Made by a program: the position numbers and the translations under genes. Positions 11,179 to 23,193 of a stretch of 64,000 bases of DNA are shown here, piece by piece. How positions within the stretch are numbered: position 1 is the stretch's first letter; each line of letters opens with the position of its first letter. The DNA is from Ehretia macrophylla. Lineage: Eukaryota > Streptophyta > Magnoliopsida > Boraginales > Ehretiaceae. The stretch covers positions 87,414,825 through 87,478,824 of the forward strand of contig CM075764.1 of NCBI GenBank assembly GCA_037974665.1. Direction: 5' to 3'. Below the pieces are notes generated by a model. That model was not told the origin of the DNA and ran no database searches. It saw only the letters and a list, made by a program, of their open reading frames with translations.

Positions 11179-14100
11179 TGTAACACTCCGATCTCTCACG
11201 GGACTAGAGCCGCGATCCAATACCCGAGGTCACAAAAAATAAGGGAAGACGGACGGAGTCTCCCCTGTTTATAGGACAATCCAAAACCTGTACAAGCAGT
11301 TATAACCTTAAAACCAAAGTCCAACCTTCTCCGTAATTCCTAACTACCACTAACATCGCATACAACCAACTCTTTAAGGCCATCCGAGCCTTGGAACCCA
11401 ACATTGAAGACATACAAGCATGCAAAGTCAAATCTATTGAATTTCTATGTTTTAGAACTGCTTATCATATCACTCTGATATTATCAATTTAACCTACTTA
11501 TAATTTAAGTCCAACCAATCAACTAACCTCCACTGGTCACACAAGCATGCAACATTGACAATAAAGTAAAGTCAAAGTTATTACATGCTGCTACAATCCG
11601 AACTGTACATCAACAGATTAACGATTACAATATTCCAAGCTAGAAAATAAATACAAACAAGACCAAAATGTCGCAAAATTGAACATATATATGACAACAT
11701 CACATTCTTCAGATAAGCCATCCAACCCCGGTAAGCAACAAGTCTAGGCATTTGACCAAATTGAACCTCTTCTTCTTAATCTCTGAAGGACCCGAACCTG
11801 AGATGATTAAAAAGAAGGGTGAGCATACAACACATATATACTCAGTAAGGGAGGGGAAATAGTAAACCAAAGGTGTTTCAAAAACCATTTCGTGCAATGC
11901 AATAAAGACAAGAACACAAGTAACACAATATAACAAGTTAACCGAATAAGCATTAAACACATTTAAAAATGATACGGTTCATCTTCCTTGTCTTCAATCT
12001 TGAACCACGAATCTCGATCCTTGCTAACAAATGCCGGCAAATCCCCTTATTCCTCCAATGGGGTACTCCGGATGTACCCCAATCCTACGACCCATTTCTC
12101 CCGAGGTAGATCCGTATGCCCCAACGAGGTGAACCACGCCTCTGGAATAGGGGAGTATGCCTCAGCGAGAAAGGGAATAGGCACCATGGTAACCGAGCTA
12201 GATTGACAGCCCGATGTTGCACTGAGTTTTTAGACACTGTCATGTCCGAAAAGGTTGCACAACCCCAAATAACGAATCACGAATCATGAGATACTAAGAC
12301 CGAATCAAGTGGGGAGGTAGCAAAGTAGGCTAGCCTCACCTCATATAACATATAATACATTTGATAATCAAATAAAACAATTATAACAATATAAACAATT
12401 ACTCCTGCAACTAACTCAAGTAATTCACAAGATATGCATCAAAATACTATTCCAATACTTACTAAATAGATCATATTATTCTCACAAGACAAAGGGTTTC
12501 AAATCTACTTTACTAAATGATCAAGTAAAACACGACTCAAGTAACTTGGTTAAATCATGAAATCTTTGAACAAGTAAATAAACTAAATGCACAACAAGAT
12601 GAAGTCCTTCACCTTTACCAAGCTCAAGATGCAAAAATGACTTTTACTCACTTCCAATCACCTTGAATTAGCTCAAATACGGAATCCTAGCTTCATCATA
12701 TAAATGTAATATGACTTACTTTACTTAACATTCATGAGTTACAAGTAATTCTTATCAGCTAAAAAGCATTAACAAACATGGACATAATATTTTCAATTCA
12801 ATAGATGACAAGTAATTAATTACAATTACAAGACACCCAACTCTTCTCTATTCAATTATTATATAACTAGATGACATGCTTGGAGACAAAATATCATCAC
12901 ATCAAGTTATAAGCATATTCAATCCACCCTTAGCAAAATAATCATGTAACTCAACTCATATGACCTCACCCAAAGGATAAACAATATATACAAACACACT
13001 TAACACTTAAACATAATCTAACTATAAACATGACCTAAGAATCATTATCATGCTTATTCACCCAATTTAGCATTTACAACTCAATCAATAGACAATATAG
13101 CAATTATAATAACTCAAATAGCTAATCATCCAATAAACTCAACTAATTCACATAAATTCCAACAAAACTCTTTTCAAATGCTTACAATTTAGGTTCTAAA
13201 CTTCACACAGGATAACAAACTTCAAATCTAACTTCACTAATCTCATATAGCCACTTTAGTTCTCAACACACGCACATGCCACGTCCACCTTATTTAAGCC
13301 ATCTAACATGTATTCTTAATCTCTACAACAAGTATAGCATAATAAGCAAACTAAAGCTAAGAACAAAGGCTATAACCCCATTTTTCCTATTTAAGCTCAA
13401 CAAGCCAAAACTAGTTTTCATCAAGGTTTAGTTAATCAAATCATCTAACTATTCTCTGTTACATTTATGGCACCTAAACCAAGCATTAAACTAGTTCTAA
13501 ATGCTCTATTTGCATCAATTCTAACGTGCGCATACAAAGGGCCATGAAAATCAACGTTTTCAGAATTCGATAAATTTTAACGTGGGGCCGTTTTAGAAAC
13601 CCAACACCACATATCTAGCATTAGATTAAGGTTTGGAACAATATTTCATAGGTTTGCATGAATAGTGCCAATATAAGACTTTACAAAAATGATTTCATAC
13701 ATACACTTTATAAACACATGAAATAACTATATAAGTGTCTTCTCCTAGTCCTAAAGGCATGATATAAAACTTCAAAATGAATAATAGCAAGCATATATAA
13801 CAATATCAATTTTGGACATAAACCACAATAGCAAATAAAATGTAATTTTTGTAAAATCTCTCACCAAACTAGAGATAGAGGAGCAAGGGAGAAGCTTTTT
13901 GATGGCTTTGAATCCTTTGGAAGAGTTTGGAAGATCAAATTGAGCAAAATTTGCAAGAAAAATACTATTCTCGTAATAGGATTTTTTAGCTGATTTTAGA
14001 CAATTTTTAGCTTATTTTGAGCATTTTTGAGCATTTTGGGCTATTATATGCATGTAATATATATGGGTAGATGGGTTTAGTTGTGGGTTTTAGGCTTGAG

Positions 14101-14585
14101 TTTAAATAGATTTTGGACTTAGTTTAATTAGTAAAATGTAAGACAAGTTAATTCTAGCCCAAATAAATAACATAGTTTTTACTCTTCATGTAGTATCAAA
14201 ATATTTGCATACATCACTCAACAAATATACAATGAACATAATTTTTGTGAACGTAAGCTAAATATAAGTTAAGTAATAATAGAAAACTATGAAATTCGTA
14301 AAATAAGATAATAATTTTTTTAGTTCAGGCTCAATTTAATGTAAAACTTTTTGAATACAAGTTTTACTAAAAGTCTTTTATGAAAATAGTTTAAATGCAC
14401 ATTGATCATTTTCTAAAATAGATTAATTCACCATTTTACTGTTAGAAGTCAATTAAACATGAAATTTCACATAAAATGTCAAATAAGCATTTAATAACAT
14501 GTTATGACAAGTAAGCACAACAAGTAAATGCACAATTTATATGTACATGAATGATAAATATATGCACTGGAAGTCGGGCGTCACA
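11179..14585. mobile_element. Long LTR-like element, TGTAACACTCCGA...TCGGGCGTCACA
   Basis: It begins TGTAACACTCCGA and ends TCGGGCGTCACA, an inverted TG..CA terminus as in LTRs. Internal landmarks recur in the element at 44406-46875: 'ggacggagtctcccctgtt', 'ggccatccgagccttgg', 'tatactcagt' and 'cgaccca'. The flanking pentamers (ATGTA and ATAAA) do not match, so the target duplication is degraded or an end is wrong. No gag or pol is inside. The best reading is a solo LTR, probably of a Ty3/gypsy-like family; that superfamily is inference. Confidence 0.6.
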
Positions 14586-15464
14586 ATAAATGTTAAATAG
14601 TAGTTAAAATATTTTATTTAAATTAATAGTATTAGTGTTCTTTTAAAAAAAAAAAAGAAAATAAGAGAAATAAAAGAAAATGAAACTATTAGTTAAATCT
14701 TAAACGCTAAAATAAACATATTCACACATATAAAACTTAAATTGGTACCAATTTATATGCAATTAAGTATACTATGTTGCATGTTGGGTATGGGCCGTCA
14801 CTATATATATTGTCTAATATCTAGAAAACAAAGCTTAATGGATTATGACACAATTCCACTAACTCAACAACCAATTCAAAATTGGCCATACATCTTGTCT
14901 TGTATAATCCTAGTCATTCAAATAATATCTATGACTAAGCAAGTGATGTGGAGCTCTCCTAGCCAAGCATTTGGTATCTTTTCTTTTCAACACTAATGTG
15001 TATGTATATATATCAAATACGTATAGATACTCAATTATTCTTGAATATGTACAATTAATTTAATATAATCATCATTAGTTTAAATTAAGGAAACAACTTT
15101 TTGTAATTGTACTTTTGCCCTAATACTTTAAATAATTACACATTTGACCCATTACCAATTAATAGCTGACATTATACAACATTAACACTTTAACGTATAT
15201 AAACCAATTATGCTTTATTGTGTGTGATTCTCTAGATCCACTACCAAATAGTAATAAGGGAATATTAAACGACTTTAATATATTTCGGGAATATCTCTGT
15301 TATTTCCAAAATACCCTCACATTTTAGAGTGATGTCTAGCAACATATCAAGACAATTTATATGGCAATGAAGTCAAACAAGTAAATCTATTTATAGTTGC
15401 GAATTAATGTACAGTTTAATCCTTCCATTAACATATCCCGATCGAGCAGAGACCATGAAATGAT
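14586..15464. other. Intergenic, no gene seen
   Basis: AT-rich sequence. An 84-codon frame at 14742-14996 has no recognisable feature and no support. Confidence 0.6.
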
Positions 15465-15467
15465 TAA

Positions 15468-15855
15468 GGCTCTGTTTGGCCTAGCTGTCAAATTTTAGCT
15501 TTTGAGCTGTAGAGCTTTTCCAATAAAGCTTTGGTTAGAAGTGCTATTGAATAAAAGTCGTGGACTGTTTGGCCTATATTGGGCAATATTAAGCTTTTAG
15601 AAAATTTGAGGGCAATATTGTATTTTAAAAAACATGAAGGGGTATATTTGAAAAAGAAAAAGAAAACAGCTTCTCGTATTATAAAAAAATAGTTTCACAA
15701 AAGTCTATTTTAAAAAGCTTCAATTTGAAGTTTCTTGTTTTTCAGCTTGAACTTTTTCCTAAAAGCACTTTAAGAAATGAGTCAAATAGGTGAGATCAGC
15801 TTCTAAACTCACATGAAACACTTTTTAGTGTCAAAAAGTTAGTCCAAACAGACTC
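15468..15855. mobile_element. Tourist-like (PIF/Harbinger) MITE, 388 bp
   Basis: The left end GGCTCTGTTTGGCCTA and the right end, read inward, GAGTCTGTTTGGACTA form imperfect inverted repeats. The element is flanked by TAA on both sides (15465-15467, 15856-15858). A 3-bp TAA/TTA duplication with a TGTTTGG-bearing terminus fits Tourist MITEs. No ORF. Confidence 0.75.
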
Positions 15856-15858
15856 TAA

Positions 15859-17895
15859 GTCTATAAACTCGATAACGATGCAAACATCTAATAGTTGGAA
15901 TAAGAGATGACATCCATGGAAACACTTTTCCATCTTTCATGCCCTGGCCAGGGACTTTCTCATTCTACAACCGAAATTAGATTGCATAAGATATCGCCTC
16001 ACGCCAGAGGTTAACAGATCATTTCTCGACAATTACCTGTTAACCACTATACCAAGAATATAATATGCAAGAGGTCATAACTCATCTTGACCAATCAAAG
16101 ACGAGCATTGATCAAGTGCTAGTATTAAATTTCTGATATATGTTACAACCGTAATTTCTCAAGTCTAAGGATAATATGAACATTCGCAACGAATAATGAA
16201 CTATTAATCTGAAATCATGTAGCTTGTTATTCACGTAACATTCAATGATCTATTCTACCAATAATCATTCACATGATTGCTAATCGCATCATATGCAGTT
16301 ATAACTTATGGCTCACTATCCTTTATCATTAACATCCAATATTAATTAAAGGTAACAATCCATGTGATAGTCCATAATAGATTATTTTAGTCCCAGCCAT
16401 ATAATCTAAGGACTACGAACAACTTTAGATATTCTTCATGCACAAATGAAATACGCCAAGATATTCATTAACTAACCACAAATAAGCTCTAAAACACATA
16501 AACACACACAATAAACTCATGCACACTTTTTGGTCCCTTTGGTGTTCATACACACACATCAAGTTCAAGTTAAAACCTAGCCATATTATACACACTCCCA
16601 GTCTCTACCACAATTATGACACACAATTTAAGCATTAAACTAACCATTTAACCCAAAATCTACAATCACCCCTTTTATGTTCAATTAATACTAACTAAAT
16701 TTCAATCATATTCTAACAAGTTATATCATAAATCTAAGCTCTAGAACACTTATAGCACCAATTACAAGCATTAGACTAAGCATACAAGTCTTAATTACAT
16801 CAATTCTTTCATACACACAATAGGGGCTGTAAAATCCAACGTTAACGAAACTTAATAAATTTTATCGAATAACACTTTTAACACCCCTAGAGCATATATC
16901 AAGCATTAGATTAAGAACTGGAACAAGAATTTAAAGGTCTGCGTGAATAGTATCATTCTTTAACTTTGTTAAATTCAATTTTTTACATACACTACATAAA
17001 CAAATGAAATAACCCTAAACGTGCATTCTACAACACCTATGAACACCATATATAGCAACAATAAGCTAAACAACTATCATTTGTGCCATAAGCAACAATT
17101 ATACATAATCCATATATTCACAAATATGCAATTTTTAAAAAAACCCTCACCAAAACCAAGTTAAGCAAGCAAAGAGGAAGGTTTTTGATGGATTGTATCA
17201 CTTCTAGCAAGCTTGGAAGATTAAATGAGCAAAACCCTAGAATTTTCTTTTTCTTAGCCTTGGCCGATTTTGCTATAGCTTTTTTTTCTTGGTGTTTTTG
17301 TGCTTTTTAACTTATGTAGTATATATGTAGTATAGATATATAGGTAGATGGGTTGGGTTGTGGGTTTTGGGCTTAGGTTGGTTAGTAGAAATAAGTTTAA
17401 GTTGGCCCAAAACAAGAATAAAACATTAAATGGCCCAAAAATGCATTTTAGTTGTTACTATTCATGCGAGACCAAAAACATTTTTGTATCTCACCCTCCC
17501 GATATACTATGCACCTAAAATTTATGAACGTATGCCCAAAATCAAATGTGTTTTAAGGGAAAAATACGAATTTCGAAAAATAACATACTTTAATTTTCAC
17601 CCCGAGTTCAGGGTTCATTTTTAAATAATGAAAATAAGTCTACTAAATGTAGAAAATATTTGCACATTATTTATATGACAAAATAATAGGTTATTTATAT
17701 ATATATATATATTCATGTATGTATACACATTAATTAACTTAGTTTACTTATTTTTCTAATAATGTAAAAAGTAGTCTATTAAGTAAAATACAAATTACTA
17801 AATAAACAAGAAAGCACACATCAACACTTAAATAAACACAAAAATATATGCAAATAGATTAGATATGCATATAGTAGGTCTCAGGCGTCACAGGT
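15859..17895. mobile_element. Second, 5'-truncated copy of the LTR-like family
   Basis: The sequence follows the 3' half of 11179-14585 at roughly 70 percent by eye. Shared landmarks include 'agcattagattaag', 'acaaatgaaataac', the 'ctcacc' block followed by 'tttttgatgg', 'tagatgggtt' and 'tgtgggttt'. It ends with 'ggcgtcaca' at 17895. The 5' TG end is not visible; the copy starts beside the Tourist MITE. Confidence 0.55.
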
Positions 17896-17970
17896 GCGAT
17901 GGGGGGTAAGGAGTAAGGGGGTGAGGGGGTAGGGGTAAGGGATAGGGCAGGGGGGTAGGGGTGGGTAAGT
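17896..17970. repeat. G-rich tract
   Basis: Runs of 3-6 G separated by TA, AA or T, directly after the LTR-like end at 17895. It is followed by 'aaaaatattttc', a phrase also seen in MITE family A. Confidence 0.75.
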
Positions 17971-18357
17971 TCCGAAAAATATTTTCTTCTTCCAATTAAC
18001 ATAAATAGTGATATGAACTAAGAATTATTCATTTTGTATTCTTCATTTATAAACTAATTTCTTTTGGATTTAAATACTCTATTATGTATTGTTTAATAGT
18101 TCTTTTAAATATGGATTGATTAATACCGCATGTTATGTTATAAATTAGAATTTAAATATGGATTGATTCTAGATATAATTGATTAACATAACACTGTATG
18201 TTATGTTATAAATAGGAATAACATAATCAAATTTAATTCATAGAACTAATTTTATGAAATTAAATTATTATAAAAGACTACCAACTTTAACAATTAATGT
18301 TGGTCATTGTAAAAATGTATATTAAAAAAATAAAAAATATAAATTTGATAAAATAGT

Positions 18358-19191
18358 TGTGAGTAATGTAAACTCACCTTTTGGTGAGTCAAAAGAAGAC
18401 AACAAAAAGAAGAAATAAAATAAGGATGCTTGAGATGGTTGTCAAAAAAGGAAGGAAGAAAAAGATAAAACAAAGAAAATAAAGAGTTGGTGTGCTGACA
18501 ATTAAATACTGCGGTAGACAAAGGAAAATAGCGCAGGTGGCTGGTACACTGCTCAAGATGAAATTTGCTGTGATGCGTTGAAATTTTAGTGTGGAATGAG
18601 CCAATAAATAGAAGCTCATTCATCACCCTTCGAGCATCAGATCAGAGAATAAATCTATTCTGATCCAATAAGGATTAGTGAGAATCTCTCTAGTCAAAGT
18701 CATCTTCTCTGATCAGAGAGGAATGTTTTAGATTTAGAGAGGAAAATGTAGGTTTTTCCTGAGATTTAAAGAGAGTAGTCCAAACTCAGAGGGAAAAAAT
18801 GTAGGTTCCTCTTGAGGCTCAGAGATAATAATGATAGGTTTCTCCTGAGAGTTTCTTGTCCTTCCTTGTTATCCTTATTTTATGAGTGAGAGTGAGCTTC
18901 TCCAATCATAAGAAAGAGTGTAATAGTTCTCTCCTTGTATTAGAGAGAAGGTGAGTTAGTTTCTCCTATAACAAGAGAGAGTGTGAGGTCTCTCTTTATA
19001 TTAGAGAGAATGTGTTGTAAAATACTCTATATCATAGTGAAATCATTCTATTCTTACCCGTGTTTTTTCCCTCAATTTGTTTGGGGATTTTTCATGTAAA
19101 TTTGGTATCTCAATTATCCATTGTTCTCAATTTTATTTTAGCTGTGTGATACTGCTTGATCCCGATCATTCTGATGCGGCATCACCCAACA
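18358..19191 (+). repeat. Copia 5' LTR (834 bp)
   Basis: Starts at TGTGAG after the ATAGT duplication and ends two bases before the primer-binding site. It contains repeated 'gagagaatgt/gagagagtgt' phrases in its 3' half. Confidence 0.92.
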
Positions 19192-19192
19192 G

Positions 19193-19205
19193 TGGTATCA
19201 GAGCC
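19193..19205 (+). other. Copia primer-binding site (tRNA-Met type)
   Basis: TGGTATCAGAGCC is the usual complement to the 3' end of plant initiator tRNA-Met in Copia elements. Confidence 0.9.
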
Positions 19206-19399
19206 ACTGGTTTCGGAGTCACTGGTATACGTACGAGGATACTGTTCACGATTACTATTCATATATACGGTATAGTCTTATTCATGTATACAGTCAGGGT
19301 ATTATTCACGTATATAGTTATGATACTATTCATGTATACTGTTTTGGTACTATTCTCGTACATGGTACTATTCAAATAAATAGTACTATTCATAGTGAA

Positions 19400-22340
19400 A
19401 TAGTGGGAGTCGATTCAAGTTGAAGCAAATCGTTATGAATATCGTGGCAGCAAAATAAGAAATGAGATGTTCAACGAAAATTGAAGATGACTGACAATTT
19501 TGTGAAAAGGCAATTGCTTGGTGGCAATTGGAGACAGATAGAGAGAATGGCAGACAACAAGATGAGAGAGATGGATGACAATGCTATTGCCAATGGGGAT
19601 ATAACATTGGCAAGGTGTTAAGCCAAAGTCAACAAAGAAATTTGGGATGTGTTGACTAAAGTCATGCCACTTCATGGAAAGATTTTATTACAGTGAGGAC
19701 TTTACACTCTTTGAATGAGTAGTTCTACATCGGTGTAACGTATGTTATTTTTCAAGTCATTGTGTTAGATTGTGAAATAGCAGACCATGAACGTGTGGTG
19801 CTTCATGCTTTGAAGACTACCAAATTCGTATGGTCAACTTACTATCAGTTGCTCGAGTAATAGTCTTTCTAGGGATCGAGTCTTCGATGATGTTGTAGTT
19901 GTTGCTCTAAAAGAGGTCTCTTGGAGCAATAACAAGGATGACAGATTGAGAAGTTCAGAATAAGCAGAAGTGCAATCGATGGTGAGAGGAAGATCAATGA
20001 AATGTGGCTTGAGTGGGAGTCACAATCATCATAGATCAAAGTCAAGAATCAAGGAAATTGTAAATGCTGTAGTATGGCAAACAAGGGCACGTCAAGAAGA
20101 ATTGCTGGCGCAATAGGTCAACTCCCAAGGTAACAAATTCTCAGGGATGTGTTGCAGGTACATCCGATGATGGAGGAGGTATGTTACACAGCGAAACAAC
20201 AACTATTGTATCTAAAGGCAGAAAAAAACTCACTGATAGATGGATTATGGATTCGGGAGCGATGTAACACATGACTTCTAGTGAAGAACAATTGTAGATA
20301 TATGAAACTGTTTGTGGAGGACCTGTATAATGGTCATGCCTTAGGGATCGCTGGTATTGGTACCATCAAGATGAAAATATACGATGGTATAATTTGAACC
20401 ATTCAAGAAATACGCCGGGTGAAAGTTTTGGAGTGGAAGTTATTGTCTCTTGGACAATAAGATGGCCTTGGTTGAAAATACCCATATGGAAAATGGGATC
20501 GTGAAGGTCATAGTCGCGCTTGTAGTGGAAAAGGTAGAGATCAGAACAAATCGGTACATGTTTTGGGGAGATATACGTTGGGGGATGCAGATGCATTAAT
20601 TGCATCAGGCAGTCAAGAAGAATCAACGATAATGTGACATATGAGGCACATATCGAAACGAGGTTTGGAGATTCTCTTGGAACGTAATCTCTTGCTCGGG
20701 CTCTAATGATGTGAGCACTGTGTTATTAGTAAGCATCATAGATTGAAATGGTAATTCTATTGCCTGAAGAAATCTAGACTTCATGAATGGGAATCGCCAG
20801 TTTTATTTCTAGGAGTGGAAATAATATTCTGCATCATTTGTTGATGGTTACTCCAGGAGATTGTGGGCGTACCTAATTAAGATTGAGCCAGATGTGTTTC
20901 CAGTAGAAGACAACAAAGTGCGAGTGAAACTGGAATCCAAGAAATACAAGTTCTTGAGATATGCAGATGATGTTTTGGGGTATCATTTGTGGGTTCCTAC
21001 TGTCCACAAGGTTATCGTCAGCAGGGATCTAATATTTGAAGGGGACAGTCTTCAAAATGAAAATGACAGCACTTTGAAAGAGACTACTGCAAGTTAAAAC
21101 AAGCAGATGTTTCTTCTGAAGTTGCACCGAAGCACGAGGAACAAGGATCAGATGAGGTTGAGCCTAAAGAAGCCTGGCATTATTATGGTGAGCGATGTTG
21201 CATATTGTCTGCTAGCGGAAGACGGAAAGTCGTTAACTTTCCATAAGGAATAAGTAGCCTTGGTGTTTTGCAGATGACAATAATGTAGAAAAAAAAATTG
21301 AAGTTCTCCATAGAAATTGAATAAAGAGACTTGTTCCACTACCACTCAAAAGGAAAGTCGTTGGTAATAAATCGGTCTACAAGATCATATGGAAATGGCT
21401 AGGTGGAAGAAATGTGTAAGATTGGTGGTAACAGGATATGCTCAGAAAGAAGGTATTGACTCTAATGAAGTCTTGTTCTCCTGTTGAGTAGTCTTGGCTA
21501 TGTGTGCTGGGTTTACATCTAGAACAATTAGATGTAAAGATGATTTTTCTTCATAGTGAGTTTGAAGAAAAGGTTGTATACTCCTACTAGAGGGATGTGT
21601 AGAAAAAGAAACTTGGTTTGCAGGGTTTACCAAATCTCTGTACTGTCTAAAGTTGGTACCAAGGTGTTTAGTACAAGAGATTTGATTCTTTCAATAACCT
21701 TGGGTACAACAGACAGGGCAAACCATTGTGGGTATTACAATAGGTTTGGAGATAGTTATTATGTCGTTGTACGGCGATGACATGCTGGTAGCAGGCCCCA
21801 ACAAAGATCTAGTCCAATAATCGAAGGCACAGTTGGCTAGGAAGTTTGAAATGAAGGATGGAGGACCAGCAAACAAAATTTCGGGATGCAAATTACTGAG
21901 AAAGAAAAGTCAAGAAAGAGTGGATTTCCAGAAGAGTTACTTCCACGGAATCTTGCAGTACTTCAACATGTAAAGATTGTAAGGAAATCCTGACCCCACA
22001 ACCTGACAAGTATCCTCAAGTATATATCCTAGCAAAGAAATGGTGAGGATGGTAAAGTCTCGAGTATGGTATGCATCGGCAGTGGGAAGTCCTATGTTCG
22101 TTGTAGTATGTATGAGACTAGATATTACAGTTAGAACGGTTCGTTGGAACATGGCGAGGTCTGGTGGAGAGCATGGAGTTGTTGTTAAGTGGATCCTGAG
22201 ATAAAGGAAGGATCATGAGGTAAAAGAACCTCAGATGTTGTATTACATGGTGATTTAGATTCTCTTGTGGCCTAACACGGGTGTAAGCAACATGGCATTG
22301 GCAAGTGTGGAGAGATTTGAAAGATCACCAAAAGTGAGTT
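19400..22340 (+). pseudogene. Decayed Copia gag-pol
   Basis: Recognisable fragments in order: a zinc-knuckle-like stretch near 20060-20110, the protease start WIMDSGA (20241-20261), the integrase C-terminal block with 'LRYADDVLGYHLW' and 'VIVSRDLIFEGD' (20861-21097), and the reverse-transcriptase motif YGDD followed by MLVAG (YGDD at 21770-21781). Stops and frameshifts separate all of them. The RNase H region before the 3' LTR is not clear to me. Confidence 0.85.
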
Positions 22341-22352
22341 TAAGTGGGATAA

Positions 22353-23188
22353 TGTGAGTAATGTAAACTCATCTTTTGGTGAGTCAAAATAAGACAACAA
22401 AAAGAAGAAATAAAATAAGGATGATTGAGATAGTTGTCAAAAATGGAAGGAAGAAAAAGATAAAACAAAGAAAAGAAAGAGTTGGTGTGCTGACAATTAA
22501 ATGTTGCGGCAGACAAAAGAAAATAGTACAGGTGGCTGGTAGACTGCTTAAGATGAAATTTGTTGCGATGCGCTGAAATTTGGGTGTAGAATGAGCCTAT
22601 AAATAGAAGCTCATTCTTTACCCTTCGAGCATCAGATCAGAGAATAAATCTCTTCTGATCAAAGAGGGATTAGTGAGGATCTCTTCAATTAGAGTCATCT
22701 TCTCTGATCAAAGAGGAATGTTCTAGATTCAGAGAGGAAAATGTAGGTTATTCCTGAGATTTAGAGAGAGTAGTCCCAAACTCAAAGTGGAAAAATATAG
22801 GTTCTCCCTGAAGCTCAGAGAGAATAATGATAGGTTTCTCTTGAGGGTTTCTCCTTCTTTCTTGTTATCCTTATTTTATGAGTGAAAGTGAGTTTCTCCT
22901 ATCGTAAGAAAGAGTGTAATAGTTCTCTCATTGTATTAGAGAGAAGGTGAGTTAGTTTCTCCTATAACAAGAGAGAGTGTGAGGTCTCTCCTTATATTAG
23001 AGATAATGTGTTGTAAAATACTCCACATCATAGTAAAATCTTCCTATTCTTGCCCGTGATTTTTCTCTCAATTTGTTTGGGAGTTTTTTCACGTAAATCT
23101 GGTGTCTCAATTATCCATTGTTCTTAATCTTATTTTAGCTGCGTGATACTGTTTAACCCCGATTATTCCACTGTGCCACCACCCAACA
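22353..23188 (+). repeat. Copia 3' LTR (836 bp)
   Basis: A near copy of the 5' LTR with scattered substitutions and small indels. It ends ACCCAACA directly before the ATAGT duplication. Confidence 0.92.
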
Positions 23189-23193
23189 ATAGT

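Larger units (their letters stand above)
18358..23188 (+). mobile_element. Ty1/Copia LTR retrotransposon, full length, 4831 bp
   Basis: Two similar LTRs (18358-19191 and 22353-23188) begin TGTGAGTAATGTAAACTC and end ACCCAACA. Both sides carry a perfect 5-bp target duplication ATAGT (18353-18357, 23189-23193). A methionine-tRNA-type primer site TGGTATCAGAGCC lies at 19193-19205. A purine-rich tract (22342-22352) precedes the 3' LTR. Domain order (protease, integrase, then reverse transcriptase) is Copia. The internal genes are riddled with stops and shifts, and the LTRs differ at many positions, so the insertion is old. Confidence 0.93.

Noticed and set aside
11988..12206. 72-codon frame inside the LTR-like element
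   Set aside because: The same landmark region occurs in the related LTR without an open frame; it shows no domain.
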